Shown here: positions 8,781 to 18,343 of the stretch, piece after piece
How positions within the stretch are numbered: the stretch's first letter is position 1
Layout of the letters: every line of letters begins with the position of its first letter
Source of the DNA: Ralstonia sp. UNC404CL21Col
GTDB taxonomy: Bacteria > Pseudomonadota > Gammaproteobacteria > Burkholderiales > Burkholderiaceae
Assembly (NCBI RefSeq): GCF_000620465.1
Contig: NZ_JIBE01000003.1
Coordinates: 186,001-250,000, forward strand
DNA: 64,000 nt
Direction of reading: 5' to 3'
Translations under genes and position numbers: made by a program
Notes under the pieces: model-generated
Database searches by the model: none
Seen by the model: only the letters and a program-made list of their open reading frames with translations
What the model was told of the DNA's origin: nothing

Positions 8781-10238
8781 TCACTGTGCTGCGACCATCG
8801 GGGTCTGGGCGGGTTGAGGAATCGGCGCATCGATTGCCTTGCTGCCCTGGATGGTCTTGAACACGTTGAACGCCATCAGCAGCATGCCGCCCAGGAAGCA
8901 CAGGCCGCCCAGCAACCGAATCAGGTAGAACGGGTACGTTGCCTTGACGGCCTCGACAAAGCTGTAGGTGAGCGTGCCGTCGGCCTCGGTGGCACGCCAC
9001 ATCAGGCCTTGCATCACGCCGGCCACCCACATGGCGGCGATGTAGAGCACCACGCCGATGGTCGCCACCCAGAAGTGCACCTCGATCAGGCGCGTGCTGT
9101 ACATCTTCTGCTGGCCGAACAGGCGCGGAATCATGTAGTACATCGAGCCGATGGTGATCATCGCGACCCAGCCCAGGGCGCCGGAGTGCACGTGGCCGAT
9201 CGTCCAATCGGTGTAGTGCGACAGCGCGTTGACGGTCTTGATGGACATCATCGAGCCCTCGAACGTCGCCATGCCGTAGAACGACAGCGCCACCACGAGG
9301 AACTTCAGGATCGGATCCGTGCGCAGCTTGTGCCAGGCACCCGAGAGGGTCATGATCCCGTTGATCATGCCGCCCCACGACGGCGCCAGCAGGATCAGCG
9401 AAAACACCATGCCAAGCGACTGCGCCCAGTCCGGCAACGCGGTGTATTGCAGGTGGTGCGGACCCGCCCACATGTAGGTGAAATTCAGCGCCCAGAAGTG
9501 CACGATCGACAGGCGGTACGAATAGATCGGGCGCTCCGCCTGCTTGGGCACGAAGTAATACATCATGCCCAGGAAGCTGGTGGTCAGGAAGAAGCCCACC
9601 GCGTTGTGGCCGTACCACCATTGCACCATCGCGTCTTGCACGCCGGCATAAGCCGAGTACGACTTCCACAGCGACACCGGCAGCTCCGCGTTGTTGACGA
9701 TATGCAGCAGCGCGATGGTGATGATGTAAGCGCCGAAGAACCAGTTGGCCACGTAGATGTGCCGGGTCTTGCGCTTGATGATGGTGCCGAAAAACACGAT
9801 CGCATAAACCACCCACACCACGGTGATCAGGATGTCGATCGGCCATTCCAGCTCGGCGTATTCCTTCGAGCTTGTATAGCCCAGCGGCAGCGTGATGGCA
9901 GCCGCCACAATCACGGCCTGCCAGCCCCAAAAAGTGAAAGCAGCCAGCGTGTCGGAAAGCAGACGCACCTGGCACGTGCGCTGAACGATGTAGTAAGACG
10001 TCGCAAACAGCGCGCTGCCGCCAAACGCAAAGATGACGGCGTTCGTGTGGAGAGGACGCAGCCGGCCGTAGGTCAGCCACGGCACCCCGAAATTCAGTTG
10101 CGGCCAGATCAACTGGGCCGCGATCAGCGCACCGACCGCCATACCGACGATGCCCCAGACGATCGTCATGATCGAGAACTGGCGGACAACGCGGTAGTTG
10201 AAGGTCTGGGTGGGCTGCAACGCGCTGGACGATTGCAT
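8781..10238 (-). CDS. ccoN: cbb3-type cytochrome c oxidase catalytic subunit I (CcoN)
   Basis: Haem-copper oxidase subunit reducing O2 to water at high oxygen affinity. It has 485 residues and about 12 transmembrane helices. Seen motifs include the low-spin haem region [14 protein letters not shown], the active-site segment [11 protein letters not shown] with the CuB His, [10 protein letters not shown] with the two further CuB His residues, and the haem-ligand segment [14 protein letters not shown]. The start chosen is the ATG at 10238 ([11 protein letters not shown]), with GGGGAG 5 bp upstream; an ATG 12 codons earlier is possible. An FNR-type box at 10301-10314 centres about 70 bp before the start. 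Confidence 0.97.
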   Translation of the reverse strand: MQSSSALQPTQTFNYRVVRQFSIMTIVWGIVGMAVGALIAAQLIWPQLNFGVPWLTYGRLRPLHTNAVIFAFGGSALFATSYYIVQRTCQVRLLSDTLAAFTFWGWQAVIVAAAITLPLGYTSSKEYAELEWPIDILITVVWVVYAIVFFGTIIKRKTRHIYVANWFFGAYIITIALLHIVNNAELPVSLWKSYSAYAGVQDAMVQWWYGHNAVGFFLTTSFLGMMYYFVPKQAERPIYSYRLSIVHFWALNFTYMWAGPHHLQYTALPDWAQSLGMVFSLILLAPSWGGMINGIMTLSGAWHKLRTDPILKFLVVALSFYGMATFEGSMMSIKTVNALSHYTDWTIGHVHSGALGWVAMITIGSMYYMIPRLFGQQKMYSTRLIEVHFWVATIGVVLYIAAMWVAGVMQGLMWRATEADGTLTYSFVEAVKATYPFYLIRLLGGLCFLGGMLLMAFNVFKTIQGSKAIDAPIPQPAQTPMVAAQ

Positions 10239-10300
10239 GCTTGCTCCCCAAGATAGTTGGTGTGATGTGGTCATGTTAAGAACCAGGCCGCTGGAGGGCC

Positions 10301-10314
10301 TTGACGTGCATCAA
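10301..10314. promoter_or_regulatory. FNR-type box upstream of ccoN
   Basis: TTGACGTGCATCAA fits the FNR/Anr consensus TTGAT-N4-ATCAA with one mismatch in the left half and a perfect right half. Its centre is about 69 bp upstream of the chosen ccoN start, in the ccoS-ccoN gap. That is compatible with a class II (-41.5) activator site and a leader of about 28 nt. The fnr gene is about 6 kb away in the same cluster. Confidence 0.8.
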
Positions 10315-10333
10315 GGCAACCCGGCCAATGTGG

Positions 10334-10513
10334 TTAAGCAGTTCCGTTGTGCGACACTGCGTCGCGTGTGGGGGTATCGGGGTCCAACAGAATCGATTCG
10401 GCAGGCGCCTTGAGATCGTCGTACTGTCCGGAGCCGACGGCCCACCAAAGCGCGCCCACGATCGCCACCACGAGCATCAGCGACAGTGGAATCAGCAGAA
10501 ACAGCGTTTCCAT
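10334..10513 (-). CDS. ccoS: cbb3 oxidase maturation protein CcoS
   Basis: Small membrane protein of 59 residues (METLFLLIPLSLMLVV start) required for cofactor insertion into the cbb3 oxidase. It has one N-terminal helix followed by the family-typical GQYDDLKAPAESILLD (CcoS proteins have ..G.FDD...P...IL.D). The frame runs 34 codons further upstream inside ccoI; I chose the ATG at 10513 because the family begins there. It lies 11 bp after the ccoI stop, forming ccoI-ccoS ahead of the ccoN promoter. Confidence 0.93.
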   Translation of the reverse strand: METLFLLIPLSLMLVVAIVGALWWAVGSGQYDDLKAPAESILLDPDTPTRDAVSHNGTA

Positions 10514-10524
10514 GGCCTCTCCTT

Positions 10525-13080
10525 CTAAGTCGCGCGCGAAAGGCGCCAGGCGTTGAGCGCCACCAGCAGCGATGACACCGACATGCCGATGCCCGCCGCC
10601 AACGGAGACAGCCACCCGAGCGTGGCCAGCGGAATGCTGATCGCGTTGTAAGCGAAGGCCCAGCCGAGGTTCTGGCGCACCACGCGCAATGTGCGGTGAC
10701 CAATCGACACGGCTTCGCTGATGGCGAGCAGCCGGGGCTCCGTGAGAATCGCGTCCGCGCCTGCCTGGGCCAGTGGCGCACCGGATCCGATGGCGATGGA
10801 CACCTGCGCCTGCGCAAGCAGCGGCGCGTCATTGATGCCGTCACCGACTGCCAGCACGCGGGCGCCGTTCGCCTGCAGCTTGCACACGTAGGCGCGTTTG
10901 TCTTCGGGGCTTGCGCCGCCGACGGCGTGGTCGATGCCGAGTCGGTTGGCCCACCAGTGCACGGTCTCAGGTGCATCACCGGAAACGAGATGCAAGCACA
11001 AGCCCTGTGCACGAAGTGCACTCAGGCAGGCAGGCGCATCGGCACGCGGCGTATCGGCCAGCGTGAAGCGCGCAAGCGGCTCACCATTGCGTCCGAGCCA
11101 GACCGAGGTGCATGCAGCCGCGGGCGGCACCTCCTCCAATGGCGTTTCCGTGCTGTAGCGGGTGGAAGTGATCGTGTGATTTGCGTATTGCCTCGCCGCA
11201 AACGACTGCGTGCCCAACCGCATCAATTGGTGACCGGTCATGGCATACACGCCCTGCCCCGGTACGTTGGTCACCGACCCCAAGGTGGGCAACGGCATTG
11301 CATCTGATGCGGCGGCCCGCAACGACTGGGCGATCGGATGGTTCTCGGATTGCTCCATCGCGCAAGCCAATGCGAGGCAGTCCTCTGCATCGAGGTCGGA
11401 GAAGGTCTCGATGCTCAGCAAGCGCAGGCGCCCCTCCGTGAGCGTGCCGGTCTTGTCGAGCAGCACGTCCGTAGCGGCCGCCAGGCTCTCGATGGCGTGA
11501 CCGCGCGTGACCAGCACACCGCGCCGGGCCAGCGCGCCACTGGCGGCAGCCAGCGCAGACGGCGTGGCCAGCGACAGCGCGCATGGACAACTCACCACCA
11601 GCACCGCCACGGTGACGGCAAACATGCGTGTCGGTTCGATCCACCACCACGCAATCGCAGTCAGCAAGGCCCAGCCAAGCAGCACAGCCACGAATCGCCC
11701 GGCCACACGATCGGCGAGTTCCGCCATGCGCGGCTTGTCCGTCAAGGCGCGTTCAAGCAGATCGACGATGGCGGCAAGGCGCGTCTGGGTGCCCACGCGG
11801 TTCACACGCACGCGAATGGCGCTGACAACGTTGTAACTGCCGGCGAGCACGGTCGCGCCCACGTCGCGCGGACGCGGCACGCTTTCGCCGGAGAGAAGCG
11901 ATTCGTCGACCTCGGTGGTGCCGTGTTCGATGATGCCGTCTGCAGGCAGGACTTCACCGGCGCGCACCTCCACGCAATCGCCTGGCTGCAAGGTCGCGAC
12001 GGGGATGGTTTCCAGCGCACCGCTTTCGGCATCGATGCGCCGGCAGGTGGCCGGCAACTGACGCACCAACGCTTCGGCGCCCGACGCTGCGCTTTGCCGC
12101 GCACGCAGCTCCAGATAACGCGCCGCGAGCAGGAAAGCGACGAACATCGTCACCGAATCGAAATACGTTTCACCATGACCGCGCAGGGTGGCGACTACGC
12201 TCGCAACGAATGCTGCGCCAATGCCAAGCGCCACGGGCACGTCCATGCCGACGTGCCCATGCCGTACCTGCCGCCACGCGTTGATAAAAATGGGCCGTGC
12301 AGAGATCAGCACCACCGGCACCGTCAGCAACAGGCTCGCCCACTGCATCAGGCGCGTCTGGCTCACGGGGATGTCGCCGCCGTGCAGGTACACCGGCCAT
12401 GCGTACATCATCACTTGCATCATCCCCAGCATGGCCAATCCCAAGCGGATCAGCAGGCTGCGCCGTTCCCGCGCCTCGGCAGTGCGGCGGGCGGATGGCT
12501 GGTCGGGCCAGGCTTCATATCCGACGTCGGCGATGGCGGCAAATACCGCGGACAACCGCATCGCTCCCGCATCTGCGACGATGCGCGCGCGCTCCGTAGC
12601 GTAATTGACGGTGGCCTCGCGGATGCCGGGCACTTGCGAAAGCGCGCGCTCGATCAACCAGACGCACGCAGCGCAACGCATGCCGCTGATGGCAAGCGAA
12701 AGTTCTTCTGCGCCGTCAGCACGCTTGCGTACGAAGCGCTCGCGCATAACGGGCAAGTCGTACGTCGCCCAAACCGCTTCAGCTTCGGTGCGGCGGTCAC
12801 CTTCGATGGGTTTGGCAAAGGCGATTGGGCCGTCATAGACGTGACCCATGCCGGAGGCGTGCAGCGTTTGCGCGACTGCCTGGCAGCCGGCACAGCAAAA
12901 TTCTCGGGATGTGCCGGCAATATCCGCGTAGACCGCGGACGCGCCATCGAGCGGCGATGCGCAGTGATAGCAGGTGGCGTGCGACGCGCCTGCCCCGCTC
13001 GGACCAATAGGCGAGCCTGAGCCGGCAACCGGCGCAGTTGGATGCGCGGCCGGGTGGATGGGGGCGAATGTCGTCGTCAT
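10525..13080 (-). CDS. ccoI: Copper-transporting P-type ATPase of the cbb3 cluster (CcoI/FixI)
   Basis: P1B-type ATPase of 851 residues, predicted to move copper for cbb3 oxidase assembly. The N-terminus has a Cys-rich zinc-ribbon-like region (CYHCASPLDG ... FCCAGCQAVA), then a heavy-metal-associated domain with GMRCAACVW. Eight transmembrane helices include the metal-binding CPC motif (VSCPCALSLATPSAL). The phosphorylation site is DKTGTLTEG and the hinge is GDGINDAPLL. Codon 1 is taken at 13080 (MTTTFAPIHP); an upstream ATG at 13104 is also in frame. No clear ribosome site precedes either. An FNR-type box sits only about 45 bp upstream. Confidence 0.95.
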   Translation of the reverse strand: MTTTFAPIHPAAHPTAPVAGSGSPIGPSGAGASHATCYHCASPLDGASAVYADIAGTSREFCCAGCQAVAQTLHASGMGHVYDGPIAFAKPIEGDRRTEAEAVWATYDLPVMRERFVRKRADGAEELSLAISGMRCAACVWLIERALSQVPGIREATVNYATERARIVADAGAMRLSAVFAAIADVGYEAWPDQPSARRTAEARERRSLLIRLGLAMLGMMQVMMYAWPVYLHGGDIPVSQTRLMQWASLLLTVPVVLISARPIFINAWRQVRHGHVGMDVPVALGIGAAFVASVVATLRGHGETYFDSVTMFVAFLLAARYLELRARQSAASGAEALVRQLPATCRRIDAESGALETIPVATLQPGDCVEVRAGEVLPADGIIEHGTTEVDESLLSGESVPRPRDVGATVLAGSYNVVSAIRVRVNRVGTQTRLAAIVDLLERALTDKPRMAELADRVAGRFVAVLLGWALLTAIAWWWIEPTRMFAVTVAVLVVSCPCALSLATPSALAAASGALARRGVLVTRGHAIESLAAATDVLLDKTGTLTEGRLRLLSIETFSDLDAEDCLALACAMEQSENHPIAQSLRAAASDAMPLPTLGSVTNVPGQGVYAMTGHQLMRLGTQSFAARQYANHTITSTRYSTETPLEEVPPAAACTSVWLGRNGEPLARFTLADTPRADAPACLSALRAQGLCLHLVSGDAPETVHWWANRLGIDHAVGGASPEDKRAYVCKLQANGARVLAVGDGINDAPLLAQAQVSIAIGSGAPLAQAGADAILTEPRLLAISEAVSIGHRTLRVVRQNLGWAFAYNAISIPLATLGWLSPLAAGIGMSVSSLLVALNAWRLSRAT

Positions 13081-13118
13081 TATGAGGACGATGCTAGCCA
13101 GCATCCCCCTGCCCGCCC

Positions 13119-13132
13119 TTGACGCGCGTCAA
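13119..13132. promoter_or_regulatory. FNR-type box between ccoI and the ComB-like gene
   Basis: TTGACGCGCGTCAA is a perfect palindrome that fits TTGAT-N4-ATCAA with a symmetric T-to-C change in each half. Its centre is about 45 bp before the chosen ccoI start and about 131 bp before the comB-like start. It most likely controls ccoI. At a class II spacing, transcription would begin almost at the ccoI start codon. Confidence 0.7.
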
Positions 13133-13256
13133 GCGACCGGCAATAAGAACACACGCGACATGCGACCCTCAGCGCACTCGCAGCAGCCTGCCTTTCCCAT
13201 AAAAACACAGGCCGCCTATAGTGAAGAGCTGCACCAGCCAAACAGGAGGGCGCGAC

Positions 13257-14099
13257 ATGGCAACCGAATTCAGCCTGTACAACATCCACTGCGAATGGGG
13301 CGAGCACGGGGCGTCCGCGCTGGCACCACATTGCGACGCCGTCATCGTGGTGGACGTGCTCTCTTTCTGCACCTGTGTGGATGTGGCCGTAGCGCGCGGG
13401 GCACGTATCTATCCGTACCCATGGCGCGACGCCAGCGCCGAGACCTTCGCACGCCGTGCCGGCGCCATGCTGGCGGGCTGCAACCGCGGCCAGGCAGGCT
13501 ATACGCTCTCGCCGGCGTCGCTGCGGGAATTGCCGATGGGCAGCAGCCTCGTCCTGCCGTCGCCGAATGGCGCAACGCTGGCACTCGCCACCGGATCGAC
13601 ACCCACCTTTGCGGGTTGCCTGCGCAACGCCCGCGCCGTCGCAGAGGCCGCTTCGCGGCTGGGCCGGCGCATCGCCGTGGTGGCCTCAGGAGAACGCTGG
13701 GCCGACGGCAGCCTGCGCCCGGCCCTGGAAGATTGGCTCGCGGCCGGTGCGATCGTGCATCACCTGTCGGAAACCGTGGCGGGGTTCCTGCCGCAAGCGC
13801 TGTCGCCCGAAGCACTCGCCGCCCGTGCCATCTATCGGGAGGCGTCGCAGACCGGCATGATGAAAGCGTGGTTGCTCGATTCCGTGTCGGGCCGCGAACT
13901 GTGCGAACGCGGCTTTACCGAAGACGTGACGATGGCGTCGCAAACCGATGTGAGCAACGTCGCGCCCATGCTGGTGGAAGGCGCGTTCCGCAACGTCAAT
14001 CGCAAAACCGAGCGCCTGCCGCAGGACTTCTTTGGCGCAAGCCTGCGGCCCTCGCAGGCACCGCCGTCGCACCGCAACCCGCCGCCGACGTCACACTAA
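13257..14099 (+). CDS. comB: 2-phosphosulfolactate phosphatase family protein (ComB-like)
   Basis: Protein of 280 residues of the ComB family; the founding archaeal member removes phosphate from 2-phosphosulfolactate in coenzyme M synthesis. Conserved features seen are VIVVDVLSFCTCVDVAVARGA near the N-terminus, LPSPNGATLALAT, and the FAGCLRNARAVAE segment. Bacteria lack coenzyme M in most cases, so the real substrate here is unknown. The start at 13257 has AGGAGG upstream; an in-frame Met 12 codons earlier is less likely. It is divergent from ccoI and convergent with zapE. Confidence 0.8.
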   Translation: MATEFSLYNIHCEWGEHGASALAPHCDAVIVVDVLSFCTCVDVAVARGARIYPYPWRDASAETFARRAGAMLAGCNRGQAGYTLSPASLRELPMGSSLVLPSPNGATLALATGSTPTFAGCLRNARAVAEAASRLGRRIAVVASGERWADGSLRPALEDWLAAGAIVHHLSETVAGFLPQALSPEALAARAIYREASQTGMMKAWLLDSVSGRELCERGFTEDVTMASQTDVSNVAPMLVEGAFRNVNRKTERLPQDFFGASLRPSQAPPSHRNPPPTSH

Positions 14100-14126
14100 A
14101 CCCCAGGGGCGGAGGACCAGGCGAGG

Positions 14127-15224
14127 TCAGGTCAGCGACGTATCCACCTCGCGGCGAGGTGCCTCGAGGTATTCGCGCGACTGCATCTCGACGATGCGCG
14201 ACACGGTGCGCTGGAATTCGTTGGCCATCTGGCCTTCGGTGTACAGCTCGTCTGCCGGCACCTCCGCCGACATCAGCAGCTTGACCTTGTGGTCGTAGAA
14301 CACGTCGATCAGCCACGTGAACCGGCGCGCTTCGGACGCCATGCGCGGCGTCATCTTCGGCACATCGGCCAGGATGACGGTGTGAAAGCGCGAGGCGATT
14401 TCCAGGTAATCGTTCTGTGAGCGCGGCCCCCCGCACAGCGTGGCAAAGTCAAACCACACCACACCGCCGGCCTTACGGGCTGCCCGAATCTCACGATGCT
14501 CGATGCGCAGCACCGGCGACTCGTCCGGCACGCCGGCCACCGCCGTAAATGCATCGCACAACGCCGAGTTGGCCTTCGCGCCCAGCGGCGTGTAGTAGGC
14601 CTGCACCTGCTCCATCGCGCGCTTGCGGTAATCGACGCCCGCGTCGACGTTGAGGACGTCGAGCTTCTCCTGCAGCAGCGCAATGGCCGGCAGCACGCGC
14701 TCGCGGTGCAAGCCGTCCGGATACAGCAAGTCGGGCCGATAGTTGGACGTCATCACAAACTGCACGCCGTTGGCAAACAGCTGATCGAGCAAGCGGTGCA
14801 GGATCATTGCGTCGGCAACATCGCTGACGTGGAATTCGTCAAAGCAGATCAGGCGGTAGCGCTTGGCGATGCGGCGGGCCAGTTCGTCCAGCGGATCAGC
14901 ACGCCCGCGCAGCTCCTCCAGCTGGCGATGCACTTCGCGCATGAACTCGTGAAAGTGCAGACGCGTCTTGCGCACCAGCGGCACGCAGCTATAGAACGCA
15001 TCCATCAGAAACGACTTGCCGCGCCCCACCCCGCCCCACATGTAGACGCCACGCGGCAAATCGGGACGCACGAGCATCTTGCGCAGCGCATTCGAACGCC
15101 GGGCCTTGTACGCGACCCATTCGTCGTAACACCGCTGCAGGCGGTCGACGGCGCGTTGCTGCGCTTCGTCGGGCTGATAGCCACGCGCCTTCAGTTCCTG
15201 TAGGTAGGTTTCCTGGACGTTCAT
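14127..15224 (-). CDS. zapE: Cell division protein ZapE (AFG1-like ATPase)
   Basis: P-loop ATPase of 365 residues of the AFG1/ZapE family; in E. coli it associates with the Z-ring under stress. Walker A is GGVGRGKS (64-71), preceded by the family signature RGVYMWG. Walker B is LICFDEFHVSDVADAM, and the FVMTSNYRPDLLYPDGLHR sensor region follows. The C-terminal FTWLIDVFYDHKVKLL motif is also typical. It lies about 100 bp downstream of lpdA and is probably read from its own or a readthrough promoter. Confidence 0.95.
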   Translation of the reverse strand: MNVQETYLQELKARGYQPDEAQQRAVDRLQRCYDEWVAYKARRSNALRKMLVRPDLPRGVYMWGGVGRGKSFLMDAFYSCVPLVRKTRLHFHEFMREVHRQLEELRGRADPLDELARRIAKRYRLICFDEFHVSDVADAMILHRLLDQLFANGVQFVMTSNYRPDLLYPDGLHRERVLPAIALLQEKLDVLNVDAGVDYRKRAMEQVQAYYTPLGAKANSALCDAFTAVAGVPDESPVLRIEHREIRAARKAGGVVWFDFATLCGGPRSQNDYLEIASRFHTVILADVPKMTPRMASEARRFTWLIDVFYDHKVKLLMSAEVPADELYTEGQMANEFQRTVSRIVEMQSREYLEAPRREVDTSLT

Positions 15225-15269
15225 CTGCTTGATGTGCTTGGGGCACCGTTTGCGGGCCCAAATGGACCA

Positions 15270-15301
15270 ATGCCCGGCAATCTTGTGGATTCACCGGGCA
15301 T
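15270..15301. other. Perfect 8-bp hairpin after lpdA
   Basis: ATGCCCGG and CCGGGCAT form perfect arms around a 16-nt loop in the 101-bp gap after lpdA (read leftwards). No T-tract follows on the minus strand. It may act as a 3' hairpin of the odhAB-lpdA mRNA rather than a classical terminator. Confidence 0.35.
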
Positions 15302-15325
15302 CGTGCTTGCCTTGCGGCTTGCGAT

Positions 15326-16762
15326 TTACATATTGAGCTGACGCTTGTCGACGGCCAGCGCAGCTTCGCGCATCACTTCCGACATCGACGGGTGCGGGTG
15401 GCAGATACGGCCGATGTCTTCGGCTGCAGCCTTGAACTCCATCGCCACCACGGCTTCGGCAACCAGGTCCGAGGCGTTGGCTGCGACGATGTGCACGCCC
15501 AGGATTTCATCGGTCTTCGCATCGGCGATGACCTTCACGAAACCGTCGGATGCACCCATGCCGAGCGCACGGCCGTTGGCCAGGAACGGGAACTGCCCAG
15601 CCTTGATCTCGCGGCCTTCAGCCTTGAGTTGCTGCTCCGTCTTGCCCACCCATGCGATTTCCGGATAGGTGTAAATGACCCACGGAATGCAGTTGTAGTC
15701 GATGTGCGGCTTCTGGCCGACGATGCGCTCGGCTACGGCCACGCCTTCGTCTTCTGCCTTGTGGGCCAGCATCGGGCCGCGCACCACGTCGCCGATCGCC
15801 CACAGGTTCGGCAGCTTGGTCGCGCAGTGCTCGTCCACTTCGATAAAGCCACGCTGATCCGCCGCCAGGCCGATCGCTTCCAGGCCGAGGTTGTCGGTGT
15901 TCGGCACGCGGCCGATCGACACGATCAGCTTGTCGCACTCCAGCACTTGCGCAGCGCCGGCAGCGTCGGTGTAGTTGACCTTCACGCCCTTGGCAGACGA
16001 TTCGATCTCGCCGACCTTCACGCCGACGTTGATCTTCAGGCCCTGCTTGGTCAGCAGCTTGTTGGCTTCCTTGGCAACCGACTCGTCAGCCGCACCGAGG
16101 AAGCTCGGCAGCGCTTCGAGGATCGTCACTTCTGCACCCAGACGGCGCCACACCGAGCCCAGCTCCAGGCCGATCACGCCAGCGCCGATCACGCCCAGCT
16201 TCTTCGGCACTTCGGCAAACTTCAGTGCGCCTTCGTTGTCGGCAATGGTCACGTTGTCGACCTTCACGCCCGGCAGATGGCGAGCCTTCGAGCCCGTGGC
16301 GATGATCACGTGCTTGGCAGTCACGACTTCCGTGCCGGCCTTGCCTGCGATCTCGACCTGATAGCCGGCGTCGGTCTTGCCGACGAACTTGCCGTGGCCC
16401 TTGAGCAGCGTCACCTTGTTCTTGCGGAACAGGAATTCGATGCCCTTCGTCATCTTGCCGACGATGTCGTCCTTGCGCTTGAGCATCTTGGCCACGTCGA
16501 CCTTGACGCCATCCACCGTGATGCCGTGGTCGGCCAGGTGGTGGTTCACGTTCTCGAACTCTTCCGACGAGGCCAGCAGCGCCTTCGACGGAATGCAGCC
16601 GACGTTCAGGCAAGTGCCACCCAGGCGCGGCTCGCCCTTCGGATCGTCGTAGGGGTTGTCTTCGCAGCAGGCCACGTTCAGGCCCAGCTGACCAGCGCGG
16701 ATGGCGGCGATGTAACCGCCGGGGCCGGCGCCGATCACCAGCACGTCAAATTCTTTGCTCAT
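15326..16762 (-). CDS. lpdA: Dihydrolipoyl dehydrogenase, E3 of the 2-oxoglutarate dehydrogenase complex
   Basis: FAD-dependent disulfide reductase of 478 residues that reoxidises dihydrolipoyl groups on E2 with NAD+. The FAD-binding start is [17 protein letters not shown]. The redox-active disulfide lies in [20 protein letters not shown]-binding segment follows ([16 protein letters not shown]), and the C-terminal dimer domain carries the catalytic His in HPHPSMSEV. It is the third gene after odhA and odhB, 187 bp downstream of odhB. AAAGGA lies 7 bp before the ATG, with a hairpin immediately upstream. Confidence 0.97.
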   Translation of the reverse strand: MSKEFDVLVIGAGPGGYIAAIRAGQLGLNVACCEDNPYDDPKGEPRLGGTCLNVGCIPSKALLASSEEFENVNHHLADHGITVDGVKVDVAKMLKRKDDIVGKMTKGIEFLFRKNKVTLLKGHGKFVGKTDAGYQVEIAGKAGTEVVTAKHVIIATGSKARHLPGVKVDNVTIADNEGALKFAEVPKKLGVIGAGVIGLELGSVWRRLGAEVTILEALPSFLGAADESVAKEANKLLTKQGLKINVGVKVGEIESSAKGVKVNYTDAAGAAQVLECDKLIVSIGRVPNTDNLGLEAIGLAADQRGFIEVDEHCATKLPNLWAIGDVVRGPMLAHKAEDEGVAVAERIVGQKPHIDYNCIPWVIYTYPEIAWVGKTEQQLKAEGREIKAGQFPFLANGRALGMGASDGFVKVIADAKTDEILGVHIVAANASDLVAEAVVAMEFKAAAEDIGRICHPHPSMSEVMREAALAVDKRQLNM

Positions 16763-16780
16763 GGAGAAATCCTTTAGTCC

Positions 16781-16806
16781 GTCGTTCCCGCTCAGGCAGG
16801 AACGAC
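16781..16806 (-). promoter_or_regulatory. Leader hairpin just upstream of the lpdA ribosome site
   Basis: GTCGTTCC and GGAACGAC are perfect 8-bp arms separated by 10 nt, ending 18 nt before the lpdA ATG. The AAAGGA ribosome site lies between the hairpin and the start codon. The position would suit an mRNA-stability or translation element within the odhB-lpdA spacer. No T-tract follows, so it is not an obvious terminator. Confidence 0.5.
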
Positions 16807-16949
16807 AACAGTCGGTTTAAACCTGTTCACGGTCCGTAGCGAGCGGCCCGAAGTTGGCCTGACGAATTTGCCAGAATCGGCAGCCGTACATGGGTACGGC
16901 GAGCATCGCAAGGTCAAGATCGGGGCGCGCAGTAGGACCGTGGGCAGAT

Positions 16950-18209
16950 TTACAGATCCAGCAGCAGGCGGGCCGGGTCTTCCAGCGCTTCCTTCATCGC
17001 CACCAGACCCAGCACGGCTTCGCGGCCGTCGATGATGCGGTGGTCGTAAGACATGGCCAGGTAGTTCATCGGGCGAACCACGACTTGGCCGTTTTCCACC
17101 ACGGCGCGATCCTTGGTGGCGTGCACGCCCAGGATGGCCGATTGCGGCGGGTTGATGATCGGGGTCGACAGCATCGAGCCGAACGTGCCGCCGTTCGAGA
17201 TCGAGAACGTACCGCCGGTCAGGTCGTCCAGCGTCAGCTTGCCGTCCTTGGCCTTTTGGCCGAATTCAGCAATCTTCTTTTCGATATCGGCCAAGCTCAT
17301 CTGGTCGGCATTGCGCAGGATGGGCACCACCAGGCCGCGCGGCGAGCCGACAGCGATACCGATGTCGAAGTAGCCGTGGTAGACGATGTCGTTGCCGTCA
17401 ACCGATGCGTTGATGACCGGGTACTTCTTCAGCGCGTGGACAGCCGCCTTCACGAAGAACGACATGAAGCCCAGCTTCACGCCGTGGGTCTTCTCGAACT
17501 GGTCCTTGAACTTGGCGCGCAAGTCCATCACCGGCTTCATGTTGACTTCGTTGAAGGTGGTGAGGATGGCGTTCGTCGATTGCGACTGCACCAGGCGCTC
17601 GGCGATACGGGCACGCAGGCGGCTCATCGGCACGCGCTCTTCCGGACGGTCGCCCAGGGCGGCGAAGTCCACCGGCGCAGCCACTTGCTGCAGTGCCGGA
17701 CGCGCGGCTTGCGGAGCGGCAGCAGCAGCCGGCTTGGCGCCACCAGCCACGGCACCCAGCACGTCGCCCTTGGTGATGCGGCCATCGCGGCCCGTGCCGG
17801 CCACTTGGCCAGCCGACAGGTTGTTCTCAGCCATCAGCTTGGCGGCCGACGGCATCGCCACGCCACCTGCTGCAGCAGCGGCCGGAGCGGCAGCAGCCGG
17901 TGCCGGCGCCGGAGCAGCAGCTGCGGGAGCCGGCGCAGCAGCAGCCGGAGCAGCGGCGCCTGCCTTGCCTTCGGTGTCGATCTTGGCCAGCAGCTGTTCC
18001 GACGTCACGGTTGCGCCGTCCGCCACCAGCACTTCAGCCAGCACGCCAGCCGACGGGGCCGGCACTTCCAGCACGACCTTGTCGGTCTCGACTTCGATCA
18101 GGATTTCATCCTGGGCCACGGCTTCACCCGGCTTCTTCTTCCAGGAGATCAGCGTGCCTTCTTCAACGGACTCGGAAAACTGCGGGACCTTGACTTCAAC
18201 GATAGCCAT
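16950..18209 (-). CDS. odhB: Dihydrolipoyl succinyltransferase, E2 of the 2-oxoglutarate dehydrogenase complex
   Basis: Core E2 enzyme of 419 residues, which transfers succinyl from lipoyl to CoA. The N-terminal lipoyl domain (about 2-75) carries the lipoylated Lys in [15 protein letters not shown] long Ala/Pro linker follows. The E3-binding domain (around 120-155) includes [19 protein letters not shown]. The catalytic domain ends with [12 protein letters not shown], holding the active His and Asp. AAGGAA precedes the ATG. It is placed between odhA and lpdA; the same gene is called sucB in enterics. Confidence 0.97.
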   Translation of the reverse strand: MAIVEVKVPQFSESVEEGTLISWKKKPGEAVAQDEILIEVETDKVVLEVPAPSAGVLAEVLVADGATVTSEQLLAKIDTEGKAGAAAPAAAAPAPAAAAPAPAPAAAAPAAAAAGGVAMPSAAKLMAENNLSAGQVAGTGRDGRITKGDVLGAVAGGAKPAAAAAPQAARPALQQVAAPVDFAALGDRPEERVPMSRLRARIAERLVQSQSTNAILTTFNEVNMKPVMDLRAKFKDQFEKTHGVKLGFMSFFVKAAVHALKKYPVINASVDGNDIVYHGYFDIGIAVGSPRGLVVPILRNADQMSLADIEKKIAEFGQKAKDGKLTLDDLTGGTFSISNGGTFGSMLSTPIINPPQSAILGVHATKDRAVVENGQVVVRPMNYLAMSYDHRIIDGREAVLGLVAMKEALEDPARLLLDL

Positions 18210-18343
18210 TTCGGTGGTTCCTTGGATTCATGTGCACGTGCTCCTCTTGTGCGGGAGCCGCGCTAATTCGATATACGGTGGAATTCGGGAGCGAAGATGC
18301 GTCAAGGCGACAGCCGAAGCTGCCGCCCTGGCGCAGAGGTCGC

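Noticed and set aside
6728-8860. A plus-strand open frame of about 700 codons opposite ccoG, ccoP, ccoQ and ccoO
   Set aside because: Pure shadow of four well-supported cco genes. There is no ribosome site or recognisable protein.
8767-10251. A 494-codon open frame on the same strand as ccoN in another register
   Set aside because: The ccoN frame shows all haem and CuB ligands. The overlapping frame gives Arg/His/Gly-rich sequence without motifs.
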